From Streptomyces griseoflavus (GTDB lineage: Bacteria > Actinomycetota > Actinomycetes > Streptomycetales > Streptomycetaceae): a stretch of 64,000 bases of DNA. Position 1 is the first letter of the stretch, and each line of letters opens with the position of its first letter. The translations under genes were made by a program, and so were the position numbers. The notes below the pieces were generated by a model, which did not search any database, was not told where the DNA came from, and saw only the letters and a list, made by a program, of their open reading frames with translations. Location: positions 178,131-242,130 of the forward strand of contig NZ_BMUC01000009.1 in assembly GCF_014649995.1 (NCBI RefSeq), read 5' to 3'. Below, piece after piece: positions 16,159 to 23,429 of this stretch.

Positions 16159-16349
16159 CCGGCCACTTCAAGGCCCTGGCCGTCGTCGACGGTCGGGGCC
16201 TTCCGTGTGGGTACGGCGCGGGCGAGCCACCGGCCGTCGGTCATGTAGCGGGGCATCATCACCGGCTGGAACCCGGCATCGACCAGCTGCGCGAGGCCTT
16301 CGACGCACTCGTCTTCGGTGTCCGCCTGGATACTCACCCGGATCGCCAT
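16155..16349 (-). CDS. small hypothetical protein (64 aa)
   Basis: Compact alpha/beta start AIRVSIQADTEDECVEGLAQ, LVDAGFQPVMMPRYM; looks like a small ACT/ferredoxin-like fold. Last member of the minus-strand operon read from 17333; 85 bp separate it from the gene before. Confidence 0.6.
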   Translation of the reverse strand: MAIRVSIQADTEDECVEGLAQLVDAGFQPVMMPRYMTDGRWLARAVPTRKAPTVDDGQGLEVAG

Positions 16350-16434
16350 ACCCGCAGTGTGCCCCGCCCAGGAGGCGGGCGGGGCGGAAACACGGAAGCG
16401 GCCTGCCGGGGGGGTTGTCCGGCGGGGCGCTTCG

Positions 16435-16611
16435 TTATGCGGTGCGGACGCCGTTCGAACGACCCGGCATGAGGGGCGGTGGCGGCGTGGGGCTGCGGCG
16501 GGGCACGTGGGGAAGGGAGTGGTCGGGTCGGAGCAGGCACCACCAGTCTAGGCCGCTGGCCATGCCGCATTCGTAGCGGTCGGCGCGGGCAAGCTGCGTC
16601 TCTTCGCTCAT
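16435..16611 (-). CDS. small Pro-rich protein (58 aa)
   Basis: ATG at 16611 overlaps the previous stop (ATGA) and has GAGGAG upstream. SEETQLARADRYECGMASGL, then DWWCLLRPDH, then a Pro-rich tail. Coupled translation and ribosome binding site support it; function unknown. Confidence 0.55.
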   Translation of the reverse strand: MSEETQLARADRYECGMASGLDWWCLLRPDHSLPHVPRRSPTPPPPLMPGRSNGVRTA

Positions 16612-16688
16612 GCTGTGGACTCCTCGTCCGAGCGGACTGGTCCCTCGCGGAACCAGTGGTCGGTGATCAGCGGCGGGCGGGTGGTCAT
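16608..16688 (-). CDS. 26-aa peptide gene in the minus-strand operon
   Basis: ATG at 16688 overlaps the stop of the DUF6221-like gene and its stop overlaps the next ATG. TTRPPLITDHWFREGPVRSD followed by EESTA. Coupling on both sides argues for real translation; it may be mainly a coupling device. Confidence 0.45.
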   Translation of the reverse strand: MTTRPPLITDHWFREGPVRSDEESTA

Positions 16689-17092
16689 GGGCGCCACGAC
16701 TCCTTGTAGCCGGGCCGGTCCGCGTAGATAGAAGCTATGATGCGGATCTGCCTGCCGAGTGCGGCTGCGATCTTCACGTAGGAGTCGGCGCCGTCAACGG
16801 CCTGCTGGAAGACCTGCTGGTAGTGCGCGAGGGCCTGCCGCTTGGCCTCGACCTCTCGCAGCACCCGCGCCGGATCATGCTCTGCGATGTGGTCGGCTGT
16901 CTCGTCCTCATCCGGATGGAGTACGACGGGGATCGGCTCGCCGGCGCGGACCGGGAGGCCCTCTACGGCGACGATCCCAGTGGCGTCTGCGCGGGCCACC
17001 CACTCACCGCCGCCGCGCTGCCGTTGAGCCACCCACGCGATCCGCTCGTCCTCGTCGAGCTGGGCGCGTAGCCACTGCACGAGGTCATCCAT
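16685..17092 (-). CDS. DUF6221-like protein (135 aa)
   Basis: Typical start DDLVQWLRAQLDEDERIAW, later VVLHPDEDETADHIAEHDPA followed by RVLREVEAKRQALAHYQQ, the signature of DUF6221 proteins of Streptomyces and its phages. Helical, cytosolic. ATG at 17092; overlaps the end of the upstream regulator by 8 bases. A second copy lies at 21519-22121. Molecular role unknown. Confidence 0.75.
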   Translation of the reverse strand: MDDLVQWLRAQLDEDERIAWVAQRQRGGGEWVARADATGIVAVEGLPVRAGEPIPVVLHPDEDETADHIAEHDPARVLREVEAKRQALAHYQQVFQQAVDGADSYVKIAAALGRQIRIIASIYADRPGYKESWRP

Positions 17093-17333
17093 CCTGCGGC
17101 TCCTGGTGGTTGGCCTGCTCTGTCGTCTTCTTGCTGATGCCGGGGCCGCCGATCTGTTCGGGCGCGCGGGTTGGCTGAGTGTTGCCGGGCCAGCGGATGT
17201 GCCAGCGGATGTACTCACGGATGAGTCGTGCGCGGTTGCGGTCGCCGACTGCTTTACCAAGGGCTTCCCACTCGTCGTCGGGGATTCGGATCGGGCGCAT
17301 CGGGGTGTGCCGCTCGGTGTTCTGCTTGGCCAT
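17085..17333 (-). CDS. ribbon-helix-helix-like regulator (82 aa)
   Basis: Start ATG at 17333 (AKQNTERHTPMRPIRIPDDE). The strand MRPIRIP, then helix DDEWEALGKAVGDRNRARL, then IREYIRWHIRW match a short RHH/Arc-type DNA-binding dimer. The tail is polar and Pro-rich. First gene of the operon, next to the three-copy TATATGC repeats at 17351-17419, so autoregulation through these is likely. Confidence 0.7.
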   Translation of the reverse strand: MAKQNTERHTPMRPIRIPDDEWEALGKAVGDRNRARLIREYIRWHIRWPGNTQPTRAPEQIGGPGISKKTTEQANHQEPQDG

Positions 17334-17350
17334 ACGGTCATCGTAGGGAT

Positions 17351-17419
17351 GTATATGCATGCGTTCCACCATAGGGGTTGCTGTGTATATGCACTAGGGG
17401 CTACGGTGTGCATATACAC
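17351..17419 (-). promoter_or_regulatory. repeat operator/promoter of the 17333 operon
   Basis: GTGTATATGCAC (17383-17394) and its exact complement GTGCATATACAC (17408-17419) form a 12-bp inverted repeat with a 13-base spacer; a third partial copy GTATATGCA lies at 17351-17359. On the minus strand the repeat contains a TATAC core that could serve as -10. AT-rich against a GC-rich background, so selected. Confidence 0.65.
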
Positions 17420-17469
17420 GAACCGTTCGGTGGTCGCGCACAGCGGCCTGCCGCGTGATCGGAGTCCGC

Positions 17470-17943
17470 ATGACCCACGCCGCCCAGGCCGCGATCGTCG
17501 CCGCCGGTACCGCCGTCGTCCTCGCCCCTATTGACCCGCAGCTCCTCCGTGGCGACGAGCCCGAGCCGGCGCCCCTGACCTTCACCGCCCTCCTCCTCGC
17601 CCACGCCAAGGCCGAGCTCGCCGCGAAGGTGCGCGCCGCCCTCGGCATGCCCGGCCGCCAGATGCGCGAGAACGAGAGCGAGACCGCCCGCCGCGTCGGC
17701 GTGTGGTCGCAGCACGAACTGAACGCCGTGTACGAGCGGGTCGGCGGCACCGTCACCACCCGCACCGTCCAGCGCTCCACCTACGGCAGCGAGTCGACGT
17801 GGGAGGCCACCGAGATCACCGTCACCGTCGACCTGCCCGGCGTCGGCACCGTCGAGGTGTTCACCGACTGGTACGAGGAGTACGGGGGGCGCGACCTGCC
17901 CCTCATGCAGGCCATCGCTGGCGCCGACCTCATCGCCGCCTGA
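17470..17943 (+). CDS. hypothetical protein (157 aa)
   Basis: ATG 17470 with GGAG 6-9 bases before. An N-terminal helix (AAQAAIVAAGTAVVLAPI), a helical middle, then beta strands with alternating charge (TEITVTVDLPGVGTVEVF). No motif recognised. Followed by a terminator. Confidence 0.65.
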   Translation: MTHAAQAAIVAAGTAVVLAPIDPQLLRGDEPEPAPLTFTALLLAHAKAELAAKVRAALGMPGRQMRENESETARRVGVWSQHELNAVYERVGGTVTTRTVQRSTYGSESTWEATEITVTVDLPGVGTVEVFTDWYEEYGGRDLPLMQAIAGADLIAA

Positions 17944-17953
17944 ACCAACTCCA

Positions 17954-17977
17954 GGGCCCGGCCCACCGGCCGGGCCC
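17954..17977. terminator. 10-bp hairpin terminator
   Basis: GGGCCCGGCC (17954-17963) with GGCCGGGCCC (17968-17977), loop of 4. Sits after the 17470 gene and before the phosphatase gene. Confidence 0.65.
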
Positions 17978-18015
17978 GCCGATCCACCGCGCAACCGAAA
18001 CCGGGGGAACCACCC

Positions 18016-18756
18016 ATGCGCAACTACGCCACCGCCCAGCTGATCGGCGACCGCACCCACCAGTGCGACGCCACCGCCGTGTCCACCGCCCCGTCCGGGG
18101 CCCGCGCCTACGTCCTCCTCGACGGCATCGGGTCGTCCGACGAGGTGCGGGACTGGACCCGCCAGGCTGCCCGCCGTCTCGCCCGTGCCGCCGCGCGTCG
18201 CGGTGACGCCGAGGCCGGCCTGCGCGCCGTCTACAGTCGGTACGCGTCCGAGCCCGACCGGCAGGGACCGTGGGGAATCGGCGCCAAGGCCGCTGCTGTC
18301 GTCGCCGTCACCGCGCCCGGCCAGCCGCTCACCGTCGCCTGGTGCGGCGACGCCCGCGCCTACGCGGTCCGCGGCAGCACCGCCCGCCGGCTCACCAACG
18401 ACCACAACCTCCGCCGCATCTTCCCGCCCCGCGACGGCAGCCCCGGCGGCAACCGCAACATCGTCACCTCCTGCCTCGGCGCGGTCGAGACCGACGAGGA
18501 GACCATCAACGAGTGCGGGCACCCCGCCATCGAAACCGCCGTCTACCGCGCCGACACCTTCCGCCTGGTGCTCGCCTCCGACGGCGCCTACGAGCCGCAC
18601 GAGGACGCCGGCCACCACCTCCCCGACCAGCTGATCGGCATGCCCGGCGAAGCCGCCCGCCACTTCGTCGACACCGCCGTCGCGACCGCCCGCGCCGTCG
18701 CCAACCCGTATGCCGACAACGCCACCGTCCTCATCGCCGACATCCGGCCCAAGTAG
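18016..18756 (+). CDS. PP2C-type Ser/Thr phosphatase-like protein (246 aa)
   Basis: Shows the ordered PP2C motifs: CDATAV with D18, LLDGIGS with D36-G37, GDARAYAV then STARRLTNDH (112-131), LASDGAYE with D190, and ADNATVLIAD with D235-N236. These supply the two-metal site that dephosphorylates Ser/Thr-P. Single domain, no membrane anchor. The DGIGS box deviates slightly from DGMGG but keeps the metal aspartate. In a phage it could reverse host kinase signalling; this is inference. Confidence 0.85.
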   Translation: MRNYATAQLIGDRTHQCDATAVSTAPSGARAYVLLDGIGSSDEVRDWTRQAARRLARAAARRGDAEAGLRAVYSRYASEPDRQGPWGIGAKAAAVVAVTAPGQPLTVAWCGDARAYAVRGSTARRLTNDHNLRRIFPPRDGSPGGNRNIVTSCLGAVETDEETINECGHPAIETAVYRADTFRLVLASDGAYEPHEDAGHHLPDQLIGMPGEAARHFVDTAVATARAVANPYADNATVLIADIRPK

Positions 18757-18766
18757 GGAGCCTCGC

Positions 18767-19006
18767 ATGCCCGCCGTCCCCGCCTTCACCCCCTGCCCCG
18801 GCGGCTTCATCACCGCCCAGACCCTGCCCGACGGCCGCTACCTCGTCGAGGGCTTCGTCCTCACCCTCAACCCCATCGACGACCCCGACACCCCCCGCAC
18901 CGACCCCGCCTACCACTGGATCGCCGCCAACGAGGACGAGGCCCGCAAGCTCGTCGCCGAGTTCACCGCCGACCTCACCCGCCTCGCCAGCCGCAAGGAC
19001 GCCTGA
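18767..19006 (+). CDS. small hypothetical protein (79 aa)
   Basis: ATG 18767 with GGGAG. PGGFITAQTLPDGRYLVEGF and YHWIAANEDEARKLVAEF; looks like a short alpha/beta domain. Stop overlaps the next ATG (TGATG). Confidence 0.6.
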   Translation: MPAVPAFTPCPGGFITAQTLPDGRYLVEGFVLTLNPIDDPDTPRTDPAYHWIAANEDEARKLVAEFTADLTRLASRKDA

Positions 19007-19416
19007 TGCCCGTCACCATTGCCTTCCACCGCGTGGTCGTCCGCGCCCCCAGCGAGGAGACGGCCACCGGCTGGCACGTGGTCATCCCGCCCGCCGACGC
19101 CTTCGACCCGCTCCACGTCCGCGTCACCCCGGTCGCCGAGGTTCGGGCCGGCGACACGGTGATCGGCACGATCCAGCCCCACCACGACCACCTGCTGAAC
19201 CCGATCGACCGGGCGCAGTGGGTGTCCTACTTTTCCCACGCCTCGAAGCCGCAGACCGGGGACGCCCACCCGTTCGACCCCCGGCACTGCGGCTGGTGCA
19301 CCCACAACGGGCAGCTCCGGCAGATCGGCGCCGGCTCCGACTGGTGGACCGTCGACGGCTGCACCACCTACTCGCCCGACAGCCTCCTCCTCGTCGTACC
19401 CCGCGAACTCGTCTGA
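19006..19416 (+). CDS. hypothetical protein (136 aa)
   Basis: TGATG coupling. Beta-rich (VTIAFHRVVVRAPSEETATG; VTPVAEVRAGDTVIGTIQPH) with a CGWCTHNGQ motif and His-rich PHHDH segment that could bind metal. Unrecognised. Confidence 0.6.
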   Translation: MPVTIAFHRVVVRAPSEETATGWHVVIPPADAFDPLHVRVTPVAEVRAGDTVIGTIQPHHDHLLNPIDRAQWVSYFSHASKPQTGDAHPFDPRHCGWCTHNGQLRQIGAGSDWWTVDGCTTYSPDSLLLVVPRELV

Positions 19417-19433
19417 CCCCGGAAGGATCCCGC

Positions 19434-19856
19434 ATGAACGCCGAAACCCAGCTCGCCATCGCCGTCGCCCACGAGAAGGCCGCCAGCCTGTGGGAGCAGG
19501 CCGCCTACGAAGCCGACATGGAAGGCGACGCCGCCACCGCGATCCTCCGCATGGAAGCCGCCGACCACAACAGGCGCGCGGCCCAGGACGTACTCCCCGC
19601 CGACCGGTGGGAAGTCCGCCGCGGAAACGAACTCCTCCACGTCGCAACCACCCGGAACGAGGCGGAGGCCCGAGGGCAGGAACTGATCCGTAAGGAGACC
19701 GAAACGCCGGACGTCGACATCCGGTGGGTGTGCCTGGGCTGCGAGTACGAGGACATCGAGTGCCCGACCTGCGAGCAGGGCCCGCCGAAGTACCTGACGG
19801 CGCGAGGGGCTCTCACCAGCTTGACCTACTCCATCGACCGCTACACGACGGCGTGA
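19434..19856 (+). CDS. hypothetical protein with Cys cluster (140 aa)
   Basis: GGAAGGA site. Helical N-terminus (QLAIAVAHEKAASLWEQAAY), then a domain with CLGCEYEDIECPTCEQG giving four cysteines for a zinc site. Accessory gene of unknown role. Confidence 0.6.
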   Translation: MNAETQLAIAVAHEKAASLWEQAAYEADMEGDAATAILRMEAADHNRRAAQDVLPADRWEVRRGNELLHVATTRNEAEARGQELIRKETETPDVDIRWVCLGCEYEDIECPTCEQGPPKYLTARGALTSLTYSIDRYTTA

Positions 19857-19877
19857 CCGTCACCCTGGGAGGCCTTC

Positions 19878-20078
19878 GTGTTTGACATCCCCGACACCGT
19901 CACCGAGACCATTCGCGTCGGCCAGCTCACCGCGGGCCGCATCATCTTCCTGCCCATGGCCGGACACCGAGTCGAGGTGGAGTCGGTGCGCGCCGATGGC
20001 CGGTACGTCCACGTCGACACCACGCACGGACACGCGTTCATGTGGCTCGCCACCGACCACCTGCGCGCCCTCCGTTGA
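19878..20078 (+). CDS. small hypothetical protein (66 aa)
   Basis: GTG 19878 with GGGAGG. Beta-rich: GRIIFLPMAGHRVEVESVRA, DGRYVHVDT, FMWLATDHLRALR. Complete, single domain, no known family. Confidence 0.6.
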   Translation: MFDIPDTVTETIRVGQLTAGRIIFLPMAGHRVEVESVRADGRYVHVDTTHGHAFMWLATDHLRALR

Positions 20079-20088
20079 ACCAGCCCAG

Positions 20089-20119
20089 GTGGGCCCGCAC
20101 CGAACCAGTGCGGGCCCAC
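20089..20119. terminator. 12-bp hairpin terminator; promoter region follows
   Basis: GTGGGCCCGCAC (20089-20100) and its complement (20108-20119). The following 100 bases before the next gene hold a direct repeat CCATTGGC (20137-20144, 20170-20177) in a less GC-rich stretch, possibly an operator. Confidence 0.7.
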
Positions 20120-20218
20120 AAGCATGCCCGACCGTGCCATTGGCCCAGCAATGTCAACCCTGTAGTGCACCATTGGCTCAAGCGTCACCCGCTTCCCGCA
20201 CCACACGAGGAGCCCGCC

Positions 20219-20926
20219 GTGCACGACCACCCCACCCCCGAAGACGGCTACGAATGGCCGACCTGCGTCACCCCCCGCTGCAAGCGGCAGCTCTGGGTCG
20301 CCGAAGCCAATCGATGGGCATGCAGGCCCTGTGAGGACGCCACCGCCCAACGCATCCGCGAACTCCCCGCCCTCTTCGCCCAGCTCGACACGACCGCGGC
20401 GTTGATGCGCGGCTCCCGACGACCCGGCGGCGCCACCTCCGGCAGCAAGACCCCGCCGATTCCACCCCGGCTGGAAGTCCTCGCCCTTGTCGGCCCCGGC
20501 GGAATCGACGCCCGACTGTCCGCAATCGAAGACGCGTGGCGATCCGCCCTCGGCTGGACCATCGCCCCCTGGCGCGGCTCCCCCAAGCAAGCCATCCCGC
20601 ACCTGGTCGAGTTCCTCAGCAACAACCTCCTTTGGGCCTGCTCCAGCTATGAGGAGATCGGGCAAGACATCGACGACCTCCGCAAGCTCCACGCCGAATG
20701 CGCCGCCCTCGCAGCAGGAGAGAAACGGCCCGGCCGCGTCCAAATAGGCCTCTGCCCCACCGTCGTTAACGACAACTGGTGCGGCACACAGCTCACCGCA
20801 TCCACCGGCAGCCACCGCATCCACTGCCCCGAATGCGGCAACAGGTGGGAAACGCTGGGGGAGTGGCGGGAACTCCGCGCCGCACAAGAACGGGTACTCG
20901 CAGAAGCGGCAGGAGTTGCGGCATGA
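20219..20926 (+). CDS. zinc-finger protein (235 aa)
   Basis: GTG 20219 with GAGGAG upstream. N-terminal CVTPRCKRQLW and WACRPCED, C-terminal CPTVVNDNWCGTQL and CPECGNRWETLGEWREL: two four-Cys zinc ribbons flank a helical middle. The C-terminal ribbon resembles those in phage DNA-binding proteins. ATGA coupling to the next small gene. Function not deduced. Confidence 0.7.
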   Translation: MHDHPTPEDGYEWPTCVTPRCKRQLWVAEANRWACRPCEDATAQRIRELPALFAQLDTTAALMRGSRRPGGATSGSKTPPIPPRLEVLALVGPGGIDARLSAIEDAWRSALGWTIAPWRGSPKQAIPHLVEFLSNNLLWACSSYEEIGQDIDDLRKLHAECAALAAGEKRPGRVQIGLCPTVVNDNWCGTQLTASTGSHRIHCPECGNRWETLGEWRELRAAQERVLAEAAGVAA

Positions 20927-21012
20927 CGATCGCCATCCTCGCCATCGTCATCAGTCTCGGCTCCATCATCGTCAGCGGCATCTCGATCTACCTTGAATGG
21001 AGGTGGCGATGA
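20923..21012 (+). CDS. single-span membrane peptide (29 aa)
   Basis: ATG overlaps the preceding stop. TIAILAIVISLGSIIVSGIS is one transmembrane helix with a short basic end. Coupled on both sides (ATGA). Role unknown. Confidence 0.5.
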   Translation: MTIAILAIVISLGSIIVSGISIYLEWRWR

Positions 21013-21281
21013 CCTGCACCGGTCGACTCGCCAGCTGCGGGCCGGTCGTTGCCCGCTGGACCGGCCACAACGGCTACACATTTCTGCTCTGCCAGTCCTG
21101 CCTCGACGCCTGGTTCGACAACGCCGACGACGATGACGCCCTCGAACCGGCGGCGTGGGAATGGATCGAGAAGCGACGCGTCTGGAAGTTCCACTCGATG
21201 ATGGTCCTCCCCGACCCACCACACGTCGCGGAGGCCATCCGCGACCTCCGCCGCTATGGCGCGGCGCGCTACTGGAGGTGA
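21009..21281 (+). CDS. hypothetical protein (90 aa)
   Basis: ATG 21009 has GGAGGTGG upstream and overlaps the previous stop. MTCTGRLASCGPVVARWTG then FLLCQSCLDAWFDNADDDDA: CxxC with earlier Cys suggests a zinc site. Followed by a Trp-rich helix. Unknown family. Confidence 0.6.
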   Translation: MTCTGRLASCGPVVARWTGHNGYTFLLCQSCLDAWFDNADDDDALEPAAWEWIEKRRVWKFHSMMVLPDPPHVAEAIRDLRRYGAARYWR

Positions 21282-21288
21282 GGGCAAC

Positions 21289-21522
21289 GTGACCGCCCCG
21301 CTGCCGCATGCGGCGGACAGTCTGCCGATCGTCACCGCCAACGACGGCCAGCCATACCTGCCCTGCGAAGCCGTCCTCATCCTCCTCCGAGCCATCGCCA
21401 CCTCCTGCCGAGACCTCGCCGACGACCTCGACTGCGACCTCCACACCGCCGGCGCCGCCATCGACGTTGAAGCAGACGCCCTCGAGTTCCGCGCCATCGC
21501 AGCCACCCAGGAGACCCCATGA
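21289..21522 (+). CDS. small hypothetical protein (77 aa)
   Basis: GTG 21289 with GGAGGTGAGGG. Helical: LPCEAVLILLRAIATSCRDL, then ADDLDCDLHTAGAAID. Stop overlaps the next ATG. Confidence 0.6.
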   Translation: MTAPLPHAADSLPIVTANDGQPYLPCEAVLILLRAIATSCRDLADDLDCDLHTAGAAIDVEADALEFRAIAATQETP

Positions 21523-22121
21523 GCGACATTGCCGACTTCCTGCGGGCCCGGTACGGCGAACGGCGGGCCGTCGCCGAAGCGGCAGCATCCCTGCAAGACG
21601 ATCCGGAGAACGGCTGGGTGATCGCCGACGACTCTGCCTATGCCATGCCGGGCAAGCGGCGATACATCTCCCCGCACATCGGCCTGACGCACGAGCCGGA
21701 GTCAGCCGACCACATAGTCGCCAACAACCCCGCCGTCGTCCTCGTCGACCTCGACGCCAAGCTTGCTCTGATCGACGAGATCGAACCGCAGCTCGAAGAA
21801 GACCCACCAACCGATGCAGAACTACACGCCCTCGAATCCCACCCTGCCTGGAAGTACCGCACCACCAGCGGACCCCGGAAACAATGGGCCGACGTCGACG
21901 TGCCACCCTGCGACGACCACGGAGAACCCGAACCCGGCTGGGAACGCAACGTGGATGCAGGCCGCGACGGCTGGGAACGGTGGGACTACACCGAAGAGTC
22001 CTACTGGCGTCGACTACGACCCGAGGGACCACTCAAGCCGCGCATCCCGCGCGCGCTGAAGATCCTCGCCCAGCCGTTCGCCGGTCATCCCGACCACAAG
22101 GGCGAGGAGTGGGCTCCGTGA
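21519..22121 (+). CDS. DUF6221-like protein, second copy (200 aa)
   Basis: Shares with the 16685-17092 gene the pattern HIVANNPAVVLVDLDAKLAL, followed by IDEIEPQLEE. It has an extra C-terminal half (RDGWERWDYTEESYWRRLRP), so it is longer than the usual member. ATGA coupling on both sides. Function of the family unknown. Confidence 0.7.
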   Translation: MSDIADFLRARYGERRAVAEAAASLQDDPENGWVIADDSAYAMPGKRRYISPHIGLTHEPESADHIVANNPAVVLVDLDAKLALIDEIEPQLEEDPPTDAELHALESHPAWKYRTTSGPRKQWADVDVPPCDDHGEPEPGWERNVDAGRDGWERWDYTEESYWRRLRPEGPLKPRIPRALKILAQPFAGHPDHKGEEWAP

Positions 22122-22369
22122 CCGCCCCACCCTGGGGGCACAAACCGCCCGCCGTCGAAGACGTCACCACCTACTGGACCAGCAAGCCACCCTCCATCTC
22201 CCAGCGATGCAACTACTGGATCATGCGGCACCACAACGGAACATGGCGAACCAACCGATGGCTACGGCGAGACGGCTACCACGCCGCCGCCGAACGACTC
22301 GGCATATGGATCTGGGAATACCTTCACCTCATCCGCCCGCTCCTCGACGAAGACGACAGCCGGAACTAG
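22118..22369 (+). CDS. small Trp-rich hypothetical protein (83 aa)
   Basis: GTG 22118 overlaps the stop before it. Contains TTYWTSKPPSISQRCNYWIM and GTWRTNRWLRRDGYHAAAER; very rich in Trp and Tyr. Last gene of the accessory operon. Unrecognised. Confidence 0.6.
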   Translation: MTAPPWGHKPPAVEDVTTYWTSKPPSISQRCNYWIMRHHNGTWRTNRWLRRDGYHAAAERLGIWIWEYLHLIRPLLDEDDSRN

Positions 22370-22378
22370 GCAAGCCAC

Positions 22379-22406
22379 TTGACGAAAATCCGCCTATCTG
22401 TAATCG
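22379..22406 (+). promoter_or_regulatory. candidate promoter upstream of the fibre module
   Basis: TTGACG (22379-22384) and TAATCG (22401-22406) with a 16-base spacer in an AT-richer gap. This would drive the plus-strand run from 22502 onward. Confidence 0.4.
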
Positions 22407-22447
22407 TGATCCTTGATCGTGGAACACGAGTCACCACACGCTTCTGG

Positions 22448-22481
22448 AGCCCCCGCCGTAAACATCCCGGTGGGGGCTTTC
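22448..22481 (+). terminator. leader hairpin with T-run before 22502
   Basis: AGCCCCCGCCG (22448-22458) and CGGTGGGGGCT (22468-22478, one G-T pair) followed by TTT. Between the candidate promoter and the 22502 gene, it may attenuate transcription. Confidence 0.55.
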
Positions 22482-22501
22482 GCGTACCCAGGGGAGGTGC
22501 C

Positions 22502-22783
22502 GTGGTCGCCTACCCCAACCCCGACGGGCTCGACATCCACTTCGCTCAACTCGAAGGCAACCGCGACCTCGGCGACCTCTGGGAAGCCGCCCGCACAGCC
22601 GGCGTGAAACCCGGCACCATTCGTGTCTGGGTCACCCGCAAGAAGATCGAACCAGTCCTCATCGCCGAGACCGGACCCGTCTTCCACCTCCCCACCGTCA
22701 AAACCGCAGCGGAAGGCGGCGCCAAACACCGGCCCGCCGACCCCGCAGCCAACAGCCGTGGCCCTCACCAGCACGCTGCCTGA
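22502..22783 (+). CDS. small helix-turn-helix protein (93 aa)
   Basis: GTG 22502 after GGGGAGG; the open frame upstream to 22379 is a shadow. DLGDLWEAARTAGVKPGTIR then VWVTRKKIEPVLIAETG is a MerR/excisionase-like HTH with a following wing. Tail polar and Pro-rich. Placed between promoter and structural genes, it may control them. Confidence 0.65.
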   Translation: MVAYPNPDGLDIHFAQLEGNRDLGDLWEAARTAGVKPGTIRVWVTRKKIEPVLIAETGPVFHLPTVKTAAEGGAKHRPADPAANSRGPHQHAA

Positions 22784-22841
22784 TCTCCCTGCGCTGGTCA
22801 TCGCAGGGCCGGCCTCGTAGCGCCATCGCGCTCGGCCACTC

Positions 22842-22876
22842 GTCCGCCCTGGTCCTAGTGGGGGGCCAGGGCGGAC
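22842..22876. terminator. two hairpins before the fibre genes
   Basis: GTCCGCCCTGG (22842-22852) pairs with 22866-22876. A second 12-bp stem lies at 22913-22924 with 22935-22946. Together they isolate the following structural genes from the HTH gene. Confidence 0.6.
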
Positions 22877-22979
22877 AACAACCCCGTGCGGGGCGGACCG
22901 GTCGCCGCCCCAGTCCCGCCGCCCACCCCGTCCCGGGCGGCGGGACACCCAACAGCAAGCGGTCTGATTGGAGAACGCA

Positions 22980-23426
22980 ATGGCCAGCATCGTCTTCAAT
23001 CAGGCCCTCGGCCGCATCGCACACCTCGCTTCCCTCCCCGCAGCGAACGACGGCCTCGTCCTCATCGCCCTCGAAGCCAGCGGCCTCGAAACCGACGCCG
23101 TCCTCCGCGACAAGCAGACGTTCGCCGCCGTCGTCGCCGGCACCACCAACGAACAGACCAGCGTCGGCCGCAAGCCGCTCAGCGCGGTCACGGTCACCGT
23201 GGACGACGCCAACGACCGCGTCGCCATCGACGCCGCCGACATCACCTGGACCGCCCCCACCGGCAACCCCGTCGGCGCCGTCGTCATCTGCTACGACCCC
23301 GACACCACCAGCGGCACCGACGCAGACCTCATCCCGCTCACCAAGCACGACCTGACCTGGACCCCCGACGGCAACAACTTCGTGCTGACCATCGCGGACT
23401 TCTGCCGAGTCAGCTCCACCGCCTGA
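22980..23426 (+). CDS. phage structural protein, tail/baseplate-associated (148 aa)
   Basis: ATG 22980 with GGAG. ASIVFNQALGRIAHLASLPA, later LKDVTVTV-type beta strands and the typical block VICYDPDTTSGTDADLIPLT. Proteins of this type occur in Streptomyces siphoviruses beside tail-fibre genes. Beta-rich, no enzymatic motif. Virion role inferred from this neighbourhood. Confidence 0.7.
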   Translation: MASIVFNQALGRIAHLASLPAANDGLVLIALEASGLETDAVLRDKQTFAAVVAGTTNEQTSVGRKPLSAVTVTVDDANDRVAIDAADITWTAPTGNPVGAVVICYDPDTTSGTDADLIPLTKHDLTWTPDGNNFVLTIADFCRVSSTA

Positions 23427-23429
23427 GCC

